From positions 1-62,483 of the forward strand of contig JAIENY010000025.1 in assembly GCA_019750915.1 (NCBI GenBank): a stretch of DNA of 62,483 nucleotides, read 5' to 3'. The notes under the pieces were generated by a model. The model was not told the origin of the DNA and searched no databases. It worked only from the letters and a program-made list of their open reading frames with translations. Shown here piece after piece: positions 1 to 8,821 of the stretch; the stretch's first letter is position 1; every line of letters starts with the position of its first letter. The stretch comes from Xanthobacteraceae bacterium. GTDB lineage: Bacteria > Pseudomonadota > Alphaproteobacteria > Rhizobiales > Xanthobacteraceae. A program made the translations under genes and the position numbers.

Positions 1-2
1 AG

Positions 3-1100
3 GGTCAGGTGATCGACGGCGTGGTCAAGAACATCACCGATTACGGTGCGTTCGTTGACCTCGGCGGCATCGACGGCTTGCTGCACGTCACCGATATCGC
101 GTGGCGCCGCGTCAATCATCCGACCGAAGTGCTGTCCATCGGACAGACGGTGAAGGTCAAGATCATCAAGATCAACCACGAGACTCACCGTATCTCGCTC
201 GGCATGAAGCAGTTGCTGGATGATCCGTGGCAGGGCATCGAGGCGAAGTATCCGCTGCACTCCAAGGTCACCGGCCGCGTCACCAACATCACCGACTACG
301 GTGCGTTCGTTGAACTCGAGCCAGGCATCGAAGGCCTGATCCACGTCTCCGAGATGTCGTGGACCAAGAAGAACATGCACCCCGGCAAGATCGTCTCCAC
401 GTCGCAGGAAGTCGAAGTGCAGGTGCTTGAAGTCGACTCCTCCAAGCGGCGTATTTCGCTCGGTCTCAAGCAGACCATGCGCAATCCGTGGGAAGTGTTC
501 ATCGAGAAGTTCCCGGTCGGCTCCGTGGTCGAGGGCGAAGTCAAGAACAAGACCGAGTTCGGTCTGTTCCTCGGTCTCGAAGGCGATGTCGACGGCATGG
601 TCCATCTCTCCGATCTCGACTGGAAGCTTCCGGGCGAGCAGGTGATCGACAACTTCAAGAAGGGCGACGTCGTCAAGGCCGTGGTTCTCGATGTCGACGT
701 CGAGAAGGAGCGTATCTCGCTTGGCGTCAAGCAACTCGAGGGCGACCCCTTCGCAGAACCTGGCGACGTCAAGAAGGGCGCCGTCGTGACCTGCGAGATC
801 CTCGAGGTGAAAGACTCCGGCATCGAGGTTCAGATCACCGGCACCGACTTCACCACCTTCATCAAGCGCTCGGAGCTTGCGCGTGATCGTGACGATCAGC
901 GTGCCGAACGCTTTGCTGTCGGCGAGAAGGTCGATGCCCGCGTCATCCAGTTCGACAAGAAGGCCCGTAAGGTCCAGGTGTCGATCAAGGCGCTGGAAGT
1001 CGCTGAAGAGAAGGAAGCCATCGCGCAGTACGGCTCGTCCGACTCGGGTGCGACACTTGGCGATATTCTCGGCAACGCGCTGAAGAAACGCGACAAGTAA
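3..1100 (+). CDS. rpsA: 30S ribosomal protein S1 (3' part; 5' end outside window)
   Basis: Ribosomal protein S1 binds mRNA on the small subunit and helps initiate translation. The reading frame is open from the left edge, so the N-terminus is missing. What remains holds at least four successive S1/OB-fold repeats. Three carry the typical pattern of NITDYGAF or KTEFGLF, then GLLHV, GLIHVSEMSW or GMVHLSDLDW, and each ends in RISLG. The last repeat is divergent, ending in KVQVSIKALE. The gene ends at TAA 1098-1100 and is followed by a strong terminator. In related genomes rpsA precedes sppA and ihfB, as here. Identification is secure; only the start is unknown. Confidence 0.96.
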   Translation, partial: GQVIDGVVKNITDYGAFVDLGGIDGLLHVTDIAWRRVNHPTEVLSIGQTVKVKIIKINHETHRISLGMKQLLDDPWQGIEAKYPLHSKVTGRVTNITDYGAFVELEPGIEGLIHVSEMSWTKKNMHPGKIVSTSQEVEVQVLEVDSSKRRISLGLKQTMRNPWEVFIEKFPVGSVVEGEVKNKTEFGLFLGLEGDVDGMVHLSDLDWKLPGEQVIDNFKKGDVVKAVVLDVDVEKERISLGVKQLEGDPFAEPGDVKKGAVVTCEILEVKDSGIEVQITGTDFTTFIKRSELARDRDDQRAERFAVGEKVDARVIQFDKKARKVQVSIKALEVAEEKEAIAQYGSSDSGATLGDILGNALKKRDK

Positions 1101-1123
1101 GCCGCATCTGACGTAATTGTGAG

Positions 1124-1152
1124 AAGGGCCCCGGATTTCCGGGGCCCTTTTT
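1124..1152 (+). terminator. Rho-independent terminator of rpsA
   Basis: A perfect GC-rich inverted repeat (GGGCCCCGG, loop ATTT, CCGGGGCCC) is followed by a run of five T residues, 24 bases after the rpsA stop codon. Confidence 0.9.
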
Positions 1153-1290
1153 GCTGCGCGTTCCGTGCAACACCGTCCGGTGTTTCTTCATATTGCGGTG
1201 TATTTGATGTAATCAGGTTACGCAGTTTCAACGATGCGCAGGCAAAGGCTTGTGCGGTTCCGGCCGGATACGGCCGTTCTGGAGAATGGA

Positions 1291-2271
1291 ATGTCGTTTG
1301 AGTCCGATCTGATCGTCGATCGCCGTCGCATTCGTCGCAAGCTGACATTCTGGCGTGTCCTCGCAGGCCTGATCCTGATTGTCGGTGCGGGTGCCATCGC
1401 GATGTTGCTAACGCCCGCGGGCCGCAGTGCGATCACCGGCAGCAATGCGATTGCGCGGGTGAAGATCGAAGGCCTGATCCGATCCGACGATGAGCGCGTT
1501 GCCGCGCTCGAGCGGCTGGAAAAGTCCAGCGTCTCCGCTGTGATCCTTCATATCAATTCGCCCGGCGGGACCACCGCCGGCTCCGAACAGCTCTATGATG
1601 CGCTGACCCGGCTAAAGGCGAAGAAGCCGCTCGTGGTTGTTGTCGAGGGGCTGGCTGCGTCTGGCGCCTATATCACGGCTATCGCCTCCGATCACATTAT
1701 CGCGCAGCAAACCTCGCTGGTCGGCTCGATCGGCGTTTTGTTTCAGTTTCCGAATTTCACCGATCTGCTCAAGACGGTCGGCGTCAAAATGGAAGAGGTC
1801 AAATCCGCGCCTTTGAAGGCCGCGCCGAACGGCTACGAGCCGACAAGCCCTGAAGCGCGCGCTGCGCTCGACGCCCTGGTGAAGGACTCTTACGCTTGGT
1901 TTAAGGATCTGGTGAAGAGCCGCCGGCACATGGACGACGATACGCTGCAGACCGTTTCTGACGGCCGTGTGTTCACAGGCCGTCAGGCGATCGGATTGAA
2001 GCTGGTTGATGAACTCGGCGATGAAAAGACCGCTGTGGCGTGGCTGGTTGCGCAAAAGAAGATCGGCAGTGAACTGCCGGTGCATGACTACAAGCTCGCG
2101 CCGCGCCTTGGCGACATGACGTTCCTGCGCGTTGCCGCCATGGCGCTTCTCAATGCGGCCGGATTGAATACGCTCGCACAGGCGATTGATCCCAACGGTG
2201 TTATTGCTGGGCGCGAAGGGCTTGGTCTCGACGGGATGCTGGCATTGTGGCGGCCCTCGGGCACCAATTGA
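1291..2271 (+). CDS. sppA: Signal peptide peptidase SppA (family S49), 36K type
   Basis: This is a membrane-anchored serine protease that degrades cleaved signal peptides. It is 326 residues long, the short single-domain form. A transmembrane anchor lies at about residues 23-45 (WRVLAGLILIVGAGAIAMLL). The Ser/Lys dyad can be placed: Ser124 in AASGAY and Lys176 in SAPLKAA. Their 52-residue spacing matches that of the Bacillus subtilis enzyme (established knowledge). The ATG at 1291 is preferred over an in-frame ATG at 1234 because GGAGA lies just upstream and the shorter form begins directly before the anchor. It lies between rpsA and ihfB. Confidence 0.93.
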   Translation: MSFESDLIVDRRRIRRKLTFWRVLAGLILIVGAGAIAMLLTPAGRSAITGSNAIARVKIEGLIRSDDERVAALERLEKSSVSAVILHINSPGGTTAGSEQLYDALTRLKAKKPLVVVVEGLAASGAYITAIASDHIIAQQTSLVGSIGVLFQFPNFTDLLKTVGVKMEEVKSAPLKAAPNGYEPTSPEARAALDALVKDSYAWFKDLVKSRRHMDDDTLQTVSDGRVFTGRQAIGLKLVDELGDEKTAVAWLVAQKKIGSELPVHDYKLAPRLGDMTFLRVAAMALLNAAGLNTLAQAIDPNGVIAGREGLGLDGMLALWRPSGTN

Positions 2272-2369
2272 ATGACTGAATCAGGTTTCATCCTTCTCAA
2301 AGGACACAGAGCAACTGGAAATGCCTCTACCGTCACGGAAAATCGCGGGCACGCCGAGCGTTAACCGAC

Positions 2370-2398
2370 TTGACAGTTCAAGGCTTTTTCAAGGAAAT
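2370..2398 (+). promoter_or_regulatory. Possible promoter of ihfB
   Basis: A perfect TTGACA at 2370-2375 is followed after 17 bases by GGAAAT, a poor -10 match, 32 bases before the ihfB start. The -35 is convincing and the -10 is not, so this is tentative. The 159-base sppA-ihfB gap holds no other clear signal. Confidence 0.3.
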
Positions 2399-2430
2399 GG
2401 GCTTCACAGGTTCCACGAGCTAACCCATCG

Positions 2431-2748
2431 ATGATCAAATCCGAACTCGTTCAGCGCATTGCCGAGCATAACCCACACCTCTATCAGCGAGATGTGGAGA
2501 ACATCGTCAACGCCATCCTCGATGAAATCGTGGATGCACTGGCCCGTGGAGATCGCGTTGAACTGCGCGGCTTCGGTGCGTTTTCTGTCAAGCATCGTCC
2601 CGCACGTGCCGGGCGCAATCCGCGCACCGGCGCTCATGTGCCTGTCGAGCAGAAGAGCGTGCCGTTCTTTAAGACCGGTAAGGAAATGCGCGAGCGGCTG
2701 AACCGCGACGGCAACGGGCACGCCGGCGACGAACCGCCTGCGTCCTGA
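2431..2748 (+). CDS. ihfB: Integration host factor beta subunit
   Basis: IHF is a sequence-specific DNA-bending nucleoid protein; the beta subunit pairs with IhfA. The 105-residue product has the whole HU/IHF fold: the N-terminal helices ([17 protein letters not shown]), the dimerisation core ending [12 protein letters not shown], and the DNA-binding arm with [13 protein letters not shown], whose Pro intercalates into the minor groove in this family. A short hydrophilic tail follows. The alpha and beta subunits are similar, but the position after rpsA and sppA and the NPHL segment favour beta. No strong ribosome binding site is seen before the ATG. Confidence 0.93.
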   Translation: MIKSELVQRIAEHNPHLYQRDVENIVNAILDEIVDALARGDRVELRGFGAFSVKHRPARAGRNPRTGAHVPVEQKSVPFFKTGKEMRERLNRDGNGHAGDEPPAS

Positions 2749-2806
2749 GGCGTTGCCGTCGGCGGGATAATCGAAGCGTTGGTCCCCTCCGTCTGGGAAG
2801 ATCGTG

Positions 2807-3196
2807 ATGCGTAAGATCATCAATGCCATCGTGATCGTTCCGCTAGCTCTGGTCCTGCTGGCCTTTGCCGTGGCTAATCGCCGTTTTGTGGTGGTGTCGT
2901 TTAATCCCTTCGACTCCGCCGACTTGTCGATGGCGCTGAACCTGCCGCTGTTCATTGTCATCATCGCGAGCGCGATCCTGGGCGTGATCGCGGGAAGCTG
3001 CGTCACCTGGTTCGGCCAGCGCCACTGGCGACGCGCCGCCCGCCGCCACGAGGCGGAAGTCGCCGACGCCCGCCTGCAGCTGGCCGACCTGCGGCTCAAG
3101 CTGGCGCCTCCTGTGGCGCTGACCAGGCCTTCCGGGCCGTCCGTTCGGCCCTCTTATCCCGCCATCGGGCAAGACAAGCAGGGCGCGACGTTGTAG
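2807..3196 (+). CDS. LapA-like (DUF1049) membrane protein
   Basis: A small inner-membrane protein of about 129 residues. Two transmembrane segments are visible, at roughly residues 5-24 and 42-64, followed by a basic, Arg/Ala-rich cytoplasmic tail likely to form a helix. This layout matches the lipopolysaccharide assembly protein A / DUF1049 family. In enterobacteria the relative LapA acts with LapB to control LPS synthesis; whether that holds here is unknown. GTG (2804) and ATG (2807) starts are adjacent; ATG is chosen because GGGAAG is then better spaced. It lies between ihfB and trpF. Confidence 0.75.
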   Translation: MRKIINAIVIVPLALVLLAFAVANRRFVVVSFNPFDSADLSMALNLPLFIVIIASAILGVIAGSCVTWFGQRHWRRAARRHEAEVADARLQLADLRLKLAPPVALTRPSGPSVRPSYPAIGQDKQGATL

Positions 3197-3228
3197 AACG
3201 CGCCTTCACTGCTTGGAACGCTTGGAAC

Positions 3229-3906
3229 ATGTCCCTGATCGTGAAAATTTGCGGCCTGTCCGAACCGGAGACGCTTCATGCTGCTCTGGATGCGGGCGCC
3301 GACATGGTCGGTTTCGTGTTCTTCGAGCCATCGCCACGGAATGTCGATATCGCCGGTGCCGCTGAGCTGGCGAAGCTGGCGCGTGGCCGGGCGCAGATTG
3401 CGGCGCTGACGGTGGATGCCGATGCCGGATTGCTCGAACGGATCATCGAACAGGTCGGTCCGGACTGGCTGCAGCTGCACGGCAAGGAGACGCCCGAAGC
3501 GGTCGCGGCGGTCAGGACAATTTATGACGTGCGCGTGATGAAGGCGTTGCCGGTTTCTACCCGCGCCGATCTCGCGCCTGTCGCAGCCTACGCCGAAATC
3601 TCCGATCGTATTTTGTTCGATGCTCGCCCGCCGAAGGACGCAACACGTCCCGGTGGACTGGGCGTGCCGTTTGATTGGCATCTGCTGGAGGACATAATTT
3701 TGAAAGCACCGTTCATGCTGTCGGGCGGGCTGAACGCAGAGAATGTCGTCGAAGCGGTCCGGTTGACCAGGGCGCAAGGCGTTGACGTGTCATCCGGCGT
3801 CGAGCGTTCGCTTGGGGTGAAAGATTCAAATTTGATCCGTGCCTTCATTCGCGCCGCACGAACGGCAGAGGCACAAGTAGAAGATACGAAAGTCGCGAGC
3901 GCATGA
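3229..3906 (+). CDS. trpF: Phosphoribosylanthranilate isomerase
   Basis: TrpF carries out the Amadori rearrangement of N-(5'-phosphoribosyl)anthranilate to CdRP, the third step of tryptophan synthesis. The 225-residue TIM barrel starts with the family motif VKICGL, where Cys8 is the general base. It contains [15 protein letters not shown], the catalytic Asp region LFDARPP, and the phosphate-binding loop [12 protein letters not shown]. The last codons overlap the trpB start by four bases (ATGA), which implies translational coupling. trpE, trpD, trpC and trpG are not in this window. Confidence 0.96.
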   Translation: MSLIVKICGLSEPETLHAALDAGADMVGFVFFEPSPRNVDIAGAAELAKLARGRAQIAALTVDADAGLLERIIEQVGPDWLQLHGKETPEAVAAVRTIYDVRVMKALPVSTRADLAPVAAYAEISDRILFDARPPKDATRPGGLGVPFDWHLLEDIILKAPFMLSGGLNAENVVEAVRLTRAQGVDVSSGVERSLGVKDSNLIRAFIRAARTAEAQVEDTKVASA

Positions 3907-5120
3907 GTCTTCCCAAGCCCAATTCCTTCCGCGCGGGTCCCGACGAGCGTGGTCACTTCGGCATTTTCGGCGGACGCTTCGTTGCCGAAACCCTGATGCC
4001 GTTGATTCTCGATCTGGAAAAAGCCTATGCCGACGCGAAAGCGGACCCGGCATTCGCGGCGGAAATGACCGCGATGCGGAAGGACTATATCGGTCGGCCA
4101 TCGCCGCTATATTTCGCAGAGCGTCTGACCGAGCATTTGGGCGGCGCGAAAATCTATTTGAAGCGCGAAGAGCTGAACCACACGGGTTCGCACAAGGTGA
4201 ACAATGTGCTCGGCCAGATCATGGTCGCGCGCCGCATGGGCAAGAAACGTATCATCGCCGAAACCGGTGCGGGCCAGCATGGCGTTGCGACCGCGACGCT
4301 GTGCGCCCGTTTCGGCCTTGAGTGCATCGTCTATATGGGCGCCGTCGATGTCGCGCGTCAGCAGCCGAACGTGATCCGTATGGAGATGCTCGGCGCGAAG
4401 GTGGTGCCGGTCAGATCCGGTACTATGACCCTGAAGGACGCGATGAACGATGCGTTGAGGGATTGGGTGACCAATGTCGCGAACACGTTCTATTGCATCG
4501 GCACCGTGGCGGGTCCGCATCCCTATCCGATGATGGTGCGCGACTTTCAGTCGGTGATCGGCGATGAGACGCGCAACCAGATGTTGGAGGTCGAGGGCCG
4601 GCTGCCGGATTCACTCGTCGCCTGTATTGGCGGCGGCTCCAACGCGATGGGCCTGTTTCATCCGTTCCTCGACGATCCGGGCGTGGAGATTTTCGGCGTC
4701 GAGGCCGCCGGCCACGGGTTGACCCAGCTTCACGCAGCCTCGATCGCGGGCGGGCGTCCCGGTGTGCTCCATGGCAACCGCACCTATCTGCTGATGGACG
4801 ACGACGGTCAGATTCAGGATGCACATTCGATCTCGGCCGGCCTCGATTATCCCGGCATCGGACCGGAGCATTCCTGGCTGCACGAAACTAACCGCGTTAC
4901 CTATCTGTCCGCGACTGACGAGGAGGCGCTGGAAGCGTTCCAGTTGCTGTCGCGTCTGGAAGGCATCATTCCCGCGCTCGAGCCTGCGCATGCGATCGCC
5001 AAAGTGACCCAGCTCGCGCCGAAGCGGCCGAGAGATCACCTGATGGTGGTCAATCTGTCTGGGCGCGGCGACAAGGACGTACCGCAAGTCGGCGAAATTC
5101 TGAAAGGCAGAAAGACGTGA
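3903..5120 (+). CDS. trpB: Tryptophan synthase beta chain
   Basis: The PLP-dependent beta subunit joins indole and serine to make tryptophan. At 405 residues it is full length for the TrpB1 class. The PLP lysine is Lys98 in HTGSHKVNN; the phosphate-binding loop [10 protein letters not shown] and the catalytic Glu region ETGAGQHG are both present. It is joined to trpF and trpA by four-base overlaps, so the three genes form one translationally coupled unit. Confidence 0.98.
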   Translation: MSLPKPNSFRAGPDERGHFGIFGGRFVAETLMPLILDLEKAYADAKADPAFAAEMTAMRKDYIGRPSPLYFAERLTEHLGGAKIYLKREELNHTGSHKVNNVLGQIMVARRMGKKRIIAETGAGQHGVATATLCARFGLECIVYMGAVDVARQQPNVIRMEMLGAKVVPVRSGTMTLKDAMNDALRDWVTNVANTFYCIGTVAGPHPYPMMVRDFQSVIGDETRNQMLEVEGRLPDSLVACIGGGSNAMGLFHPFLDDPGVEIFGVEAAGHGLTQLHAASIAGGRPGVLHGNRTYLLMDDDGQIQDAHSISAGLDYPGIGPEHSWLHETNRVTYLSATDEEALEAFQLLSRLEGIIPALEPAHAIAKVTQLAPKRPRDHLMVVNLSGRGDKDVPQVGEILKGRKT

Positions 5121-5953
5121 CCACGCGCCTCGATAACCGGTTTGCTGAATTGAAGGAGCAGGGGCGCTCGGCACTCGTCACCTTCGTGATGTGCGGCGAT
5201 CCAGACCTCGACACGTCCCTGTCGATCGTCAAGGCGCTGCCGCAGGCGGGGGCCGACATCATCGAGCTCGGTATGCCGTTCACCGACCCGATGGCGGACG
5301 GTCCCGCGATCCAGGCGGCGGGCCTGCGCGCGCTGAAAGCCGGGACCACGCTGAAGAAGACGCTTCAGGTCGTGCGCGACTTTCGTAAGGGCGATGCGGT
5401 GACGCCGGTGGTGCTGATGGGGTACTACAATCCGATCTACATTTATGGCGTCGACCGGTTTCTGGTCGATGCGAAAGCGGCGGGCGTCGATGGACTGATC
5501 GTGGTCGATCTGCCGCCGGAGGAAGACGAGGAATTGTGTCTTCCGGCAATGAAGGCAGGATTGAACTTCATACGCCTCGCAACGCCCACAACTGATGACA
5601 AGCGGCTGCCTGCGGTGCTCGCGAACACGTCGGGCTTTGTCTACTATGTCTCGATCACCGGCATCACCGGTGCGGCAAGCGCGGACGCCACGCAGGTGAG
5701 CGATGCGGTGGCCCGGATCAAGCGCCACACCAAGCTGCCGGTTTGTGTCGGCTTCGGCATCAGGACACCGGACGCGGCGCAGAAGATCGCGGAACGCTCG
5801 AATGGCGCCGTGGTCGGCTCGGCCGTGATCGATGTCATGCGCGCGACGCTCGACGAGGGAGGCAAGGCGACGGCCAGGACGGTGCCCGCCGTCGCCGATT
5901 TCGTTGCGTCGCTGGCCGCTGGCGTGCGCGGCGCCAAACAGGCTGCTGAATAG
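5117..5953 (+). CDS. trpA: Tryptophan synthase alpha chain
   Basis: TrpA cleaves indole-3-glycerol phosphate and passes indole to TrpB through the intersubunit tunnel. The 278-residue TIM barrel carries the signature [16 protein letters not shown], which contains the catalytic Glu and Asp, and the phosphate-binding segments near VGFGIRTP and VVGSAVID. The start is a GTG overlapping the trpB stop (GTGA). A gap of 88 bases separates it from accD. Confidence 0.98.
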   Translation: MTTRLDNRFAELKEQGRSALVTFVMCGDPDLDTSLSIVKALPQAGADIIELGMPFTDPMADGPAIQAAGLRALKAGTTLKKTLQVVRDFRKGDAVTPVVLMGYYNPIYIYGVDRFLVDAKAAGVDGLIVVDLPPEEDEELCLPAMKAGLNFIRLATPTTDDKRLPAVLANTSGFVYYVSITGITGAASADATQVSDAVARIKRHTKLPVCVGFGIRTPDAAQKIAERSNGAVVGSAVIDVMRATLDEGGKATARTVPAVADFVASLAAGVRGAKQAAE

Positions 5954-6041
5954 ATAAAACGCCTCAATTCTGTGGAAGTTTGGGTTGCCCTGCCTGTGCG
6001 GGGTGTCCATATATCGCTCGAACCGCAAGCGGGAGCCTGCC

Positions 6042-6950
6042 ATGAACTGGTTGACCGACGTCGTCCGCCCGAAAATCCGCAATATGATCCGGCGCGAGAC
6101 ACCGGAGAATTTGTGGATCAAGTGCCCCGATTCCGGCCAGCTCGTCTTTTACAAGGACGTCGAAGCCAATCAGTTCGTCATCCCCGGCTCGAATTATCAT
6201 ATGCGCATGGGCGCAGTCGCGCGTCTGAAGTCGATCTTCGACAACGAAACCTGGTTCGATGTCGCGCTGCCGGATGTCGCGCCCGATCCGCTGAAATTTC
6301 GCGATGAGCGAAAATATGCCGATCGCATCAGGGATGCACGGGCGAAAACCAGCATGAACGATGCGATCAAGGTCGGATACGGCCGGATTGAAGGCGCACC
6401 AGCCGTGATAGCCGTTCAGGATTTCGATTTCATGGGTGGATCGCTCGGCATGGCGGCCGGCGAAGCCGTCGTGAAAGGACTCGAACTCGCGATCGAGAAG
6501 AAATCGCCATTCATCATGTTTGCAGCGTCGGGCGGCGCGCGGATGCAGGAAGGCATTCTGTCGCTGATGCAGATGCCGCGCACCACGGTCGCGATCGAGA
6601 TGTTGCGCGAGGCGCGTCTGCCCTACATCGTGGTGCTGACCAATCCGACAACCGGCGGTGTGACAGCGTCTTATGCAATGCTGGGCGATGTGCATTTGGC
6701 AGAGCCCGGCGCGCTGATCGGTTTTGCCGGCGCGCGCGTGATCGAGCAGACCATCCGCGAGAAGCTGCCGGAAGGTTTTCAGCGTGCCGAATATCTGAAA
6801 GAGCACGGCATGGTCGATATGGTCGTGCATCGCCATGACCTGCGTCCGACGCTTGGGCGGCTGTGCCGGCTTCTCACCAAGGCGCCCGCGGTCTCGCCAG
6901 CGCTTCCGCATCTGCCTGTGCCGGATGCCGCCCAGCCTTCGCCCGCGTGA
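6042..6950 (+). CDS. accD: Acetyl-CoA carboxylase carboxyltransferase beta subunit
   Basis: AccD with AccA transfers carboxyl from biotin to acetyl-CoA, giving malonyl-CoA for fatty acid synthesis. The 302-residue product has the crotonase-like carboxyltransferase fold with [10 protein letters not shown] and [17 protein letters not shown]. The N-terminal zinc-ribbon region is present in length but degenerate. It reads KCPDSG and VIPGSN where four cysteines are normal, so only Cys28 of the CxxC pairs is left. The ATG at 6042 has GGGAG eleven bases upstream; an in-frame ATG at 5985 lies before this site. The gene overlaps folC by four bases. Confidence 0.95.
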   Translation: MNWLTDVVRPKIRNMIRRETPENLWIKCPDSGQLVFYKDVEANQFVIPGSNYHMRMGAVARLKSIFDNETWFDVALPDVAPDPLKFRDERKYADRIRDARAKTSMNDAIKVGYGRIEGAPAVIAVQDFDFMGGSLGMAAGEAVVKGLELAIEKKSPFIMFAASGGARMQEGILSLMQMPRTTVAIEMLREARLPYIVVLTNPTTGGVTASYAMLGDVHLAEPGALIGFAGARVIEQTIREKLPEGFQRAEYLKEHGMVDMVVHRHDLRPTLGRLCRLLTKAPAVSPALPHLPVPDAAQPSPA

Positions 6951-8290
6951 GCGTTGCCGCGCCAAAGCCGCCGCGTGAATTGAACGATCTGCTGTCGCGG
7001 CTGGCCGCCCTGCATCCCAAGCGGATCGATCTCAATCTCGACCGCATGCATCGCATCCTTGCGGCGCTCGATAATCCGCAACAAAAGCTGCCGCCGGTGA
7101 TCCATGTCGCGGGGACCAACGGCAAAGGATCAACCGTCGCATTTTTGCGCGCCATTCTGGAAGCCGCAGGCTTGCGCGTCCATGTCTATACGTCGCCGCA
7201 TCTGGTGCGCATCAACGAGCGGTTCCGGCTTGGAAAGATCGGCGGCGGCATCCTCGCGAGCGCCGCGCAGCTTGAAGACGCCTTTGCGCTCTGTGAACGC
7301 GCCAATAAGGGCGAGCCGATCACGTTGTTCGAGATCGAGACGGCGGCAGCGTTCGTGCTGTTCGCGCAAAATCCGGCTGACGTGCTGTTGCTCGAAGTCG
7401 GACTTGGCGGGCGTCTTGACGCGACCAATGTGATCGACCGGCCGCTGGCGAGCGTCATCACGCCGATCGGCATGGATCATCCGGAATTTCTCGGCGATAC
7501 ACTGACCAAGATCGCGGGTGAGAAAGCCGGCATCATCAAGCAGAGCGTGCCGGTGATTTGCGCGGAACAGACCCCCGAAGCACAGACCGTGATCGAGCAG
7601 GTTGCGCGCAAGATGCGCGCGCCGCTCTCGAGCGCCACGCAGGAATGGCATGTCCACACCGAGCACGGACGCCTGGTTTTTCAGGATGACCGCGGCCTGC
7701 TCGACATTACAGCGCCACGGCTGTTCGGCCGCCATCAGTTCGAGAACGCCGGACTTGCGATCGCAACCCTGCGTGCGATCGAGTCAATCAAGATCGACGC
7801 TTCGGCATTTGAGGCGGGGATTGCGCGCGCCGAATGGCCCGCGCGGATGCAGCGCCTGACCTCAGGGACGCTGTTCGATTTCGCGCCGAAGGGCGCGGAG
7901 CTGTGGCTCGATGGCGGGCACAACGCCGACGGTGGCCGCGTGGCCGCCTCGGCGCTGGCTGACCTCGGTGAGCGGATGGAGCGGCCGGTCGTGCTCGTGG
8001 TCGGGATGATGGGCAATAAGGACGCGCATGCGTTTCTGGCGAATTTCGCCGGGCTGACGCGGCACGTGATCGCGGTGCCGATCCCGGATAACGACAACGC
8101 CATGTTGCCCGACGCTTTGGCCGATGCCGTGCGGTCGCTCGGTCTTCGAGTCGATGCCGCGCCCAGCGTGGAAGCCGCGTTGATGGCGATTTCAACGCTC
8201 GTCTACGAGGTGCCGCCGCGAATCCTCATCACCGGCTCGCTGTACCTCGCTGGATATGTGCTCGGCGTGAACGGGACGCTTCCGCAGTAG
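6947..8290 (+). CDS. folC: Bifunctional folylpolyglutamate synthase / dihydrofolate synthase
   Basis: FolC adds glutamate to dihydropteroate and to folates, as a Mur-ligase-type ATP-dependent enzyme. The 447-residue product has the P-loop GTNGKGST at about residues 56-63, the family segment [14 protein letters not shown], the [14 protein letters not shown] motif with metal ligands, and LDGGHNADG in the C-terminal ligase domain. The start is taken as the GTG at 6947 that overlaps the accD stop (GTGA), giving an N-terminus just ahead of the conserved domain. The accD-folC order is common in bacteria. Confidence 0.95.
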   Translation: MSVAAPKPPRELNDLLSRLAALHPKRIDLNLDRMHRILAALDNPQQKLPPVIHVAGTNGKGSTVAFLRAILEAAGLRVHVYTSPHLVRINERFRLGKIGGGILASAAQLEDAFALCERANKGEPITLFEIETAAAFVLFAQNPADVLLLEVGLGGRLDATNVIDRPLASVITPIGMDHPEFLGDTLTKIAGEKAGIIKQSVPVICAEQTPEAQTVIEQVARKMRAPLSSATQEWHVHTEHGRLVFQDDRGLLDITAPRLFGRHQFENAGLAIATLRAIESIKIDASAFEAGIARAEWPARMQRLTSGTLFDFAPKGAELWLDGGHNADGGRVAASALADLGERMERPVVLVVGMMGNKDAHAFLANFAGLTRHVIAVPIPDNDNAMLPDALADAVRSLGLRVDAAPSVEAALMAISTLVYEVPPRILITGSLYLAGYVLGVNGTLPQ

Positions 8291-8301
8291 CGCAAACAAA
8301 A

Positions 8302-8328
8302 ACGGCCGATGAATCACCGGCCGTCTTT
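8302..8328. terminator. Bidirectional terminator between folC and trxA
   Basis: The 7-bp inverted repeat ACGGCCG / CGGCCGT has a 9-base loop between the convergent folC and trxA genes. On the minus strand it is followed by five T residues (the stronger direction, for trxA); on the plus strand by CTTT. Confidence 0.8.
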
Positions 8329-8348
8329 CATCTTAGAACCTGAAAACG

Positions 8349-8669
8349 TCAGACCGCTGCGGTGATCCACTGTTGCAGCTTCTGCTTTGGCGCAGCGCCG
8401 ACCTGACGGGAGGCCATCTCACCGCCCTTGAAAATCATCAGAGTGGGAATAGACATCACGCCATACTTCGATGCCGTCTTCGGGCTTTCGTCGACGTTAA
8501 GCTTGACGATCTTCACCTTGTCGCCCATCGCACCGGCGATCTCATCCAAAGCAGGCGCTATCATGCGGCATGGGCCGCACCATTCCGCCCAGAAATCTAC
8601 GACAACCGGGCCGTCCGCCTTGAGGACTTCGGCCTCGAAGTCGGTATCGGAAACCTTGCCTACGCTCAT
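8349..8669 (-). CDS. trxA: Thioredoxin 1
   Basis: This is the main cytoplasmic disulfide reductant. The 106-residue product has the active site WCGPC (Cys31 and Cys34) after VVVDFWAE, and the cis-Pro loop [13 protein letters not shown]. The ATG at 8669 is preceded by GAGG at good spacing. The frame is open 96 bases further upstream, but that extension has no homology. It lies downstream of addBA, as in many Rhizobiales. Confidence 0.97.
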   Translation of the reverse strand: MSVGKVSDTDFEAEVLKADGPVVVDFWAEWCGPCRMIAPALDEIAGAMGDKVKIVKLNVDESPKTASKYGVMSIPTLMIFKGGEMASRQVGAAPKQKLQQWITAAV

Positions 8670-8821
8670 TTTTGCCTCGTTGATCCGGCCCCGATCCAGA
8701 ATCGAAGCCTTCATGAAGGCAGCAACGTATGAACGACGCTTAACCGGGTCAAGACTGGCGCGCACGGCGCCTTGCTGCTATGCCGATTCGGCGCGCCGAA
8801 ATAAATCAATGGTTTCAATGC

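Noticed and set aside
6031..6041. accD frameshift as the reason for missing cysteines
   Set aside because: The frame is continuous, and the residues around the ribbon keep the normal spacing, so this is substitution and not a frameshift.
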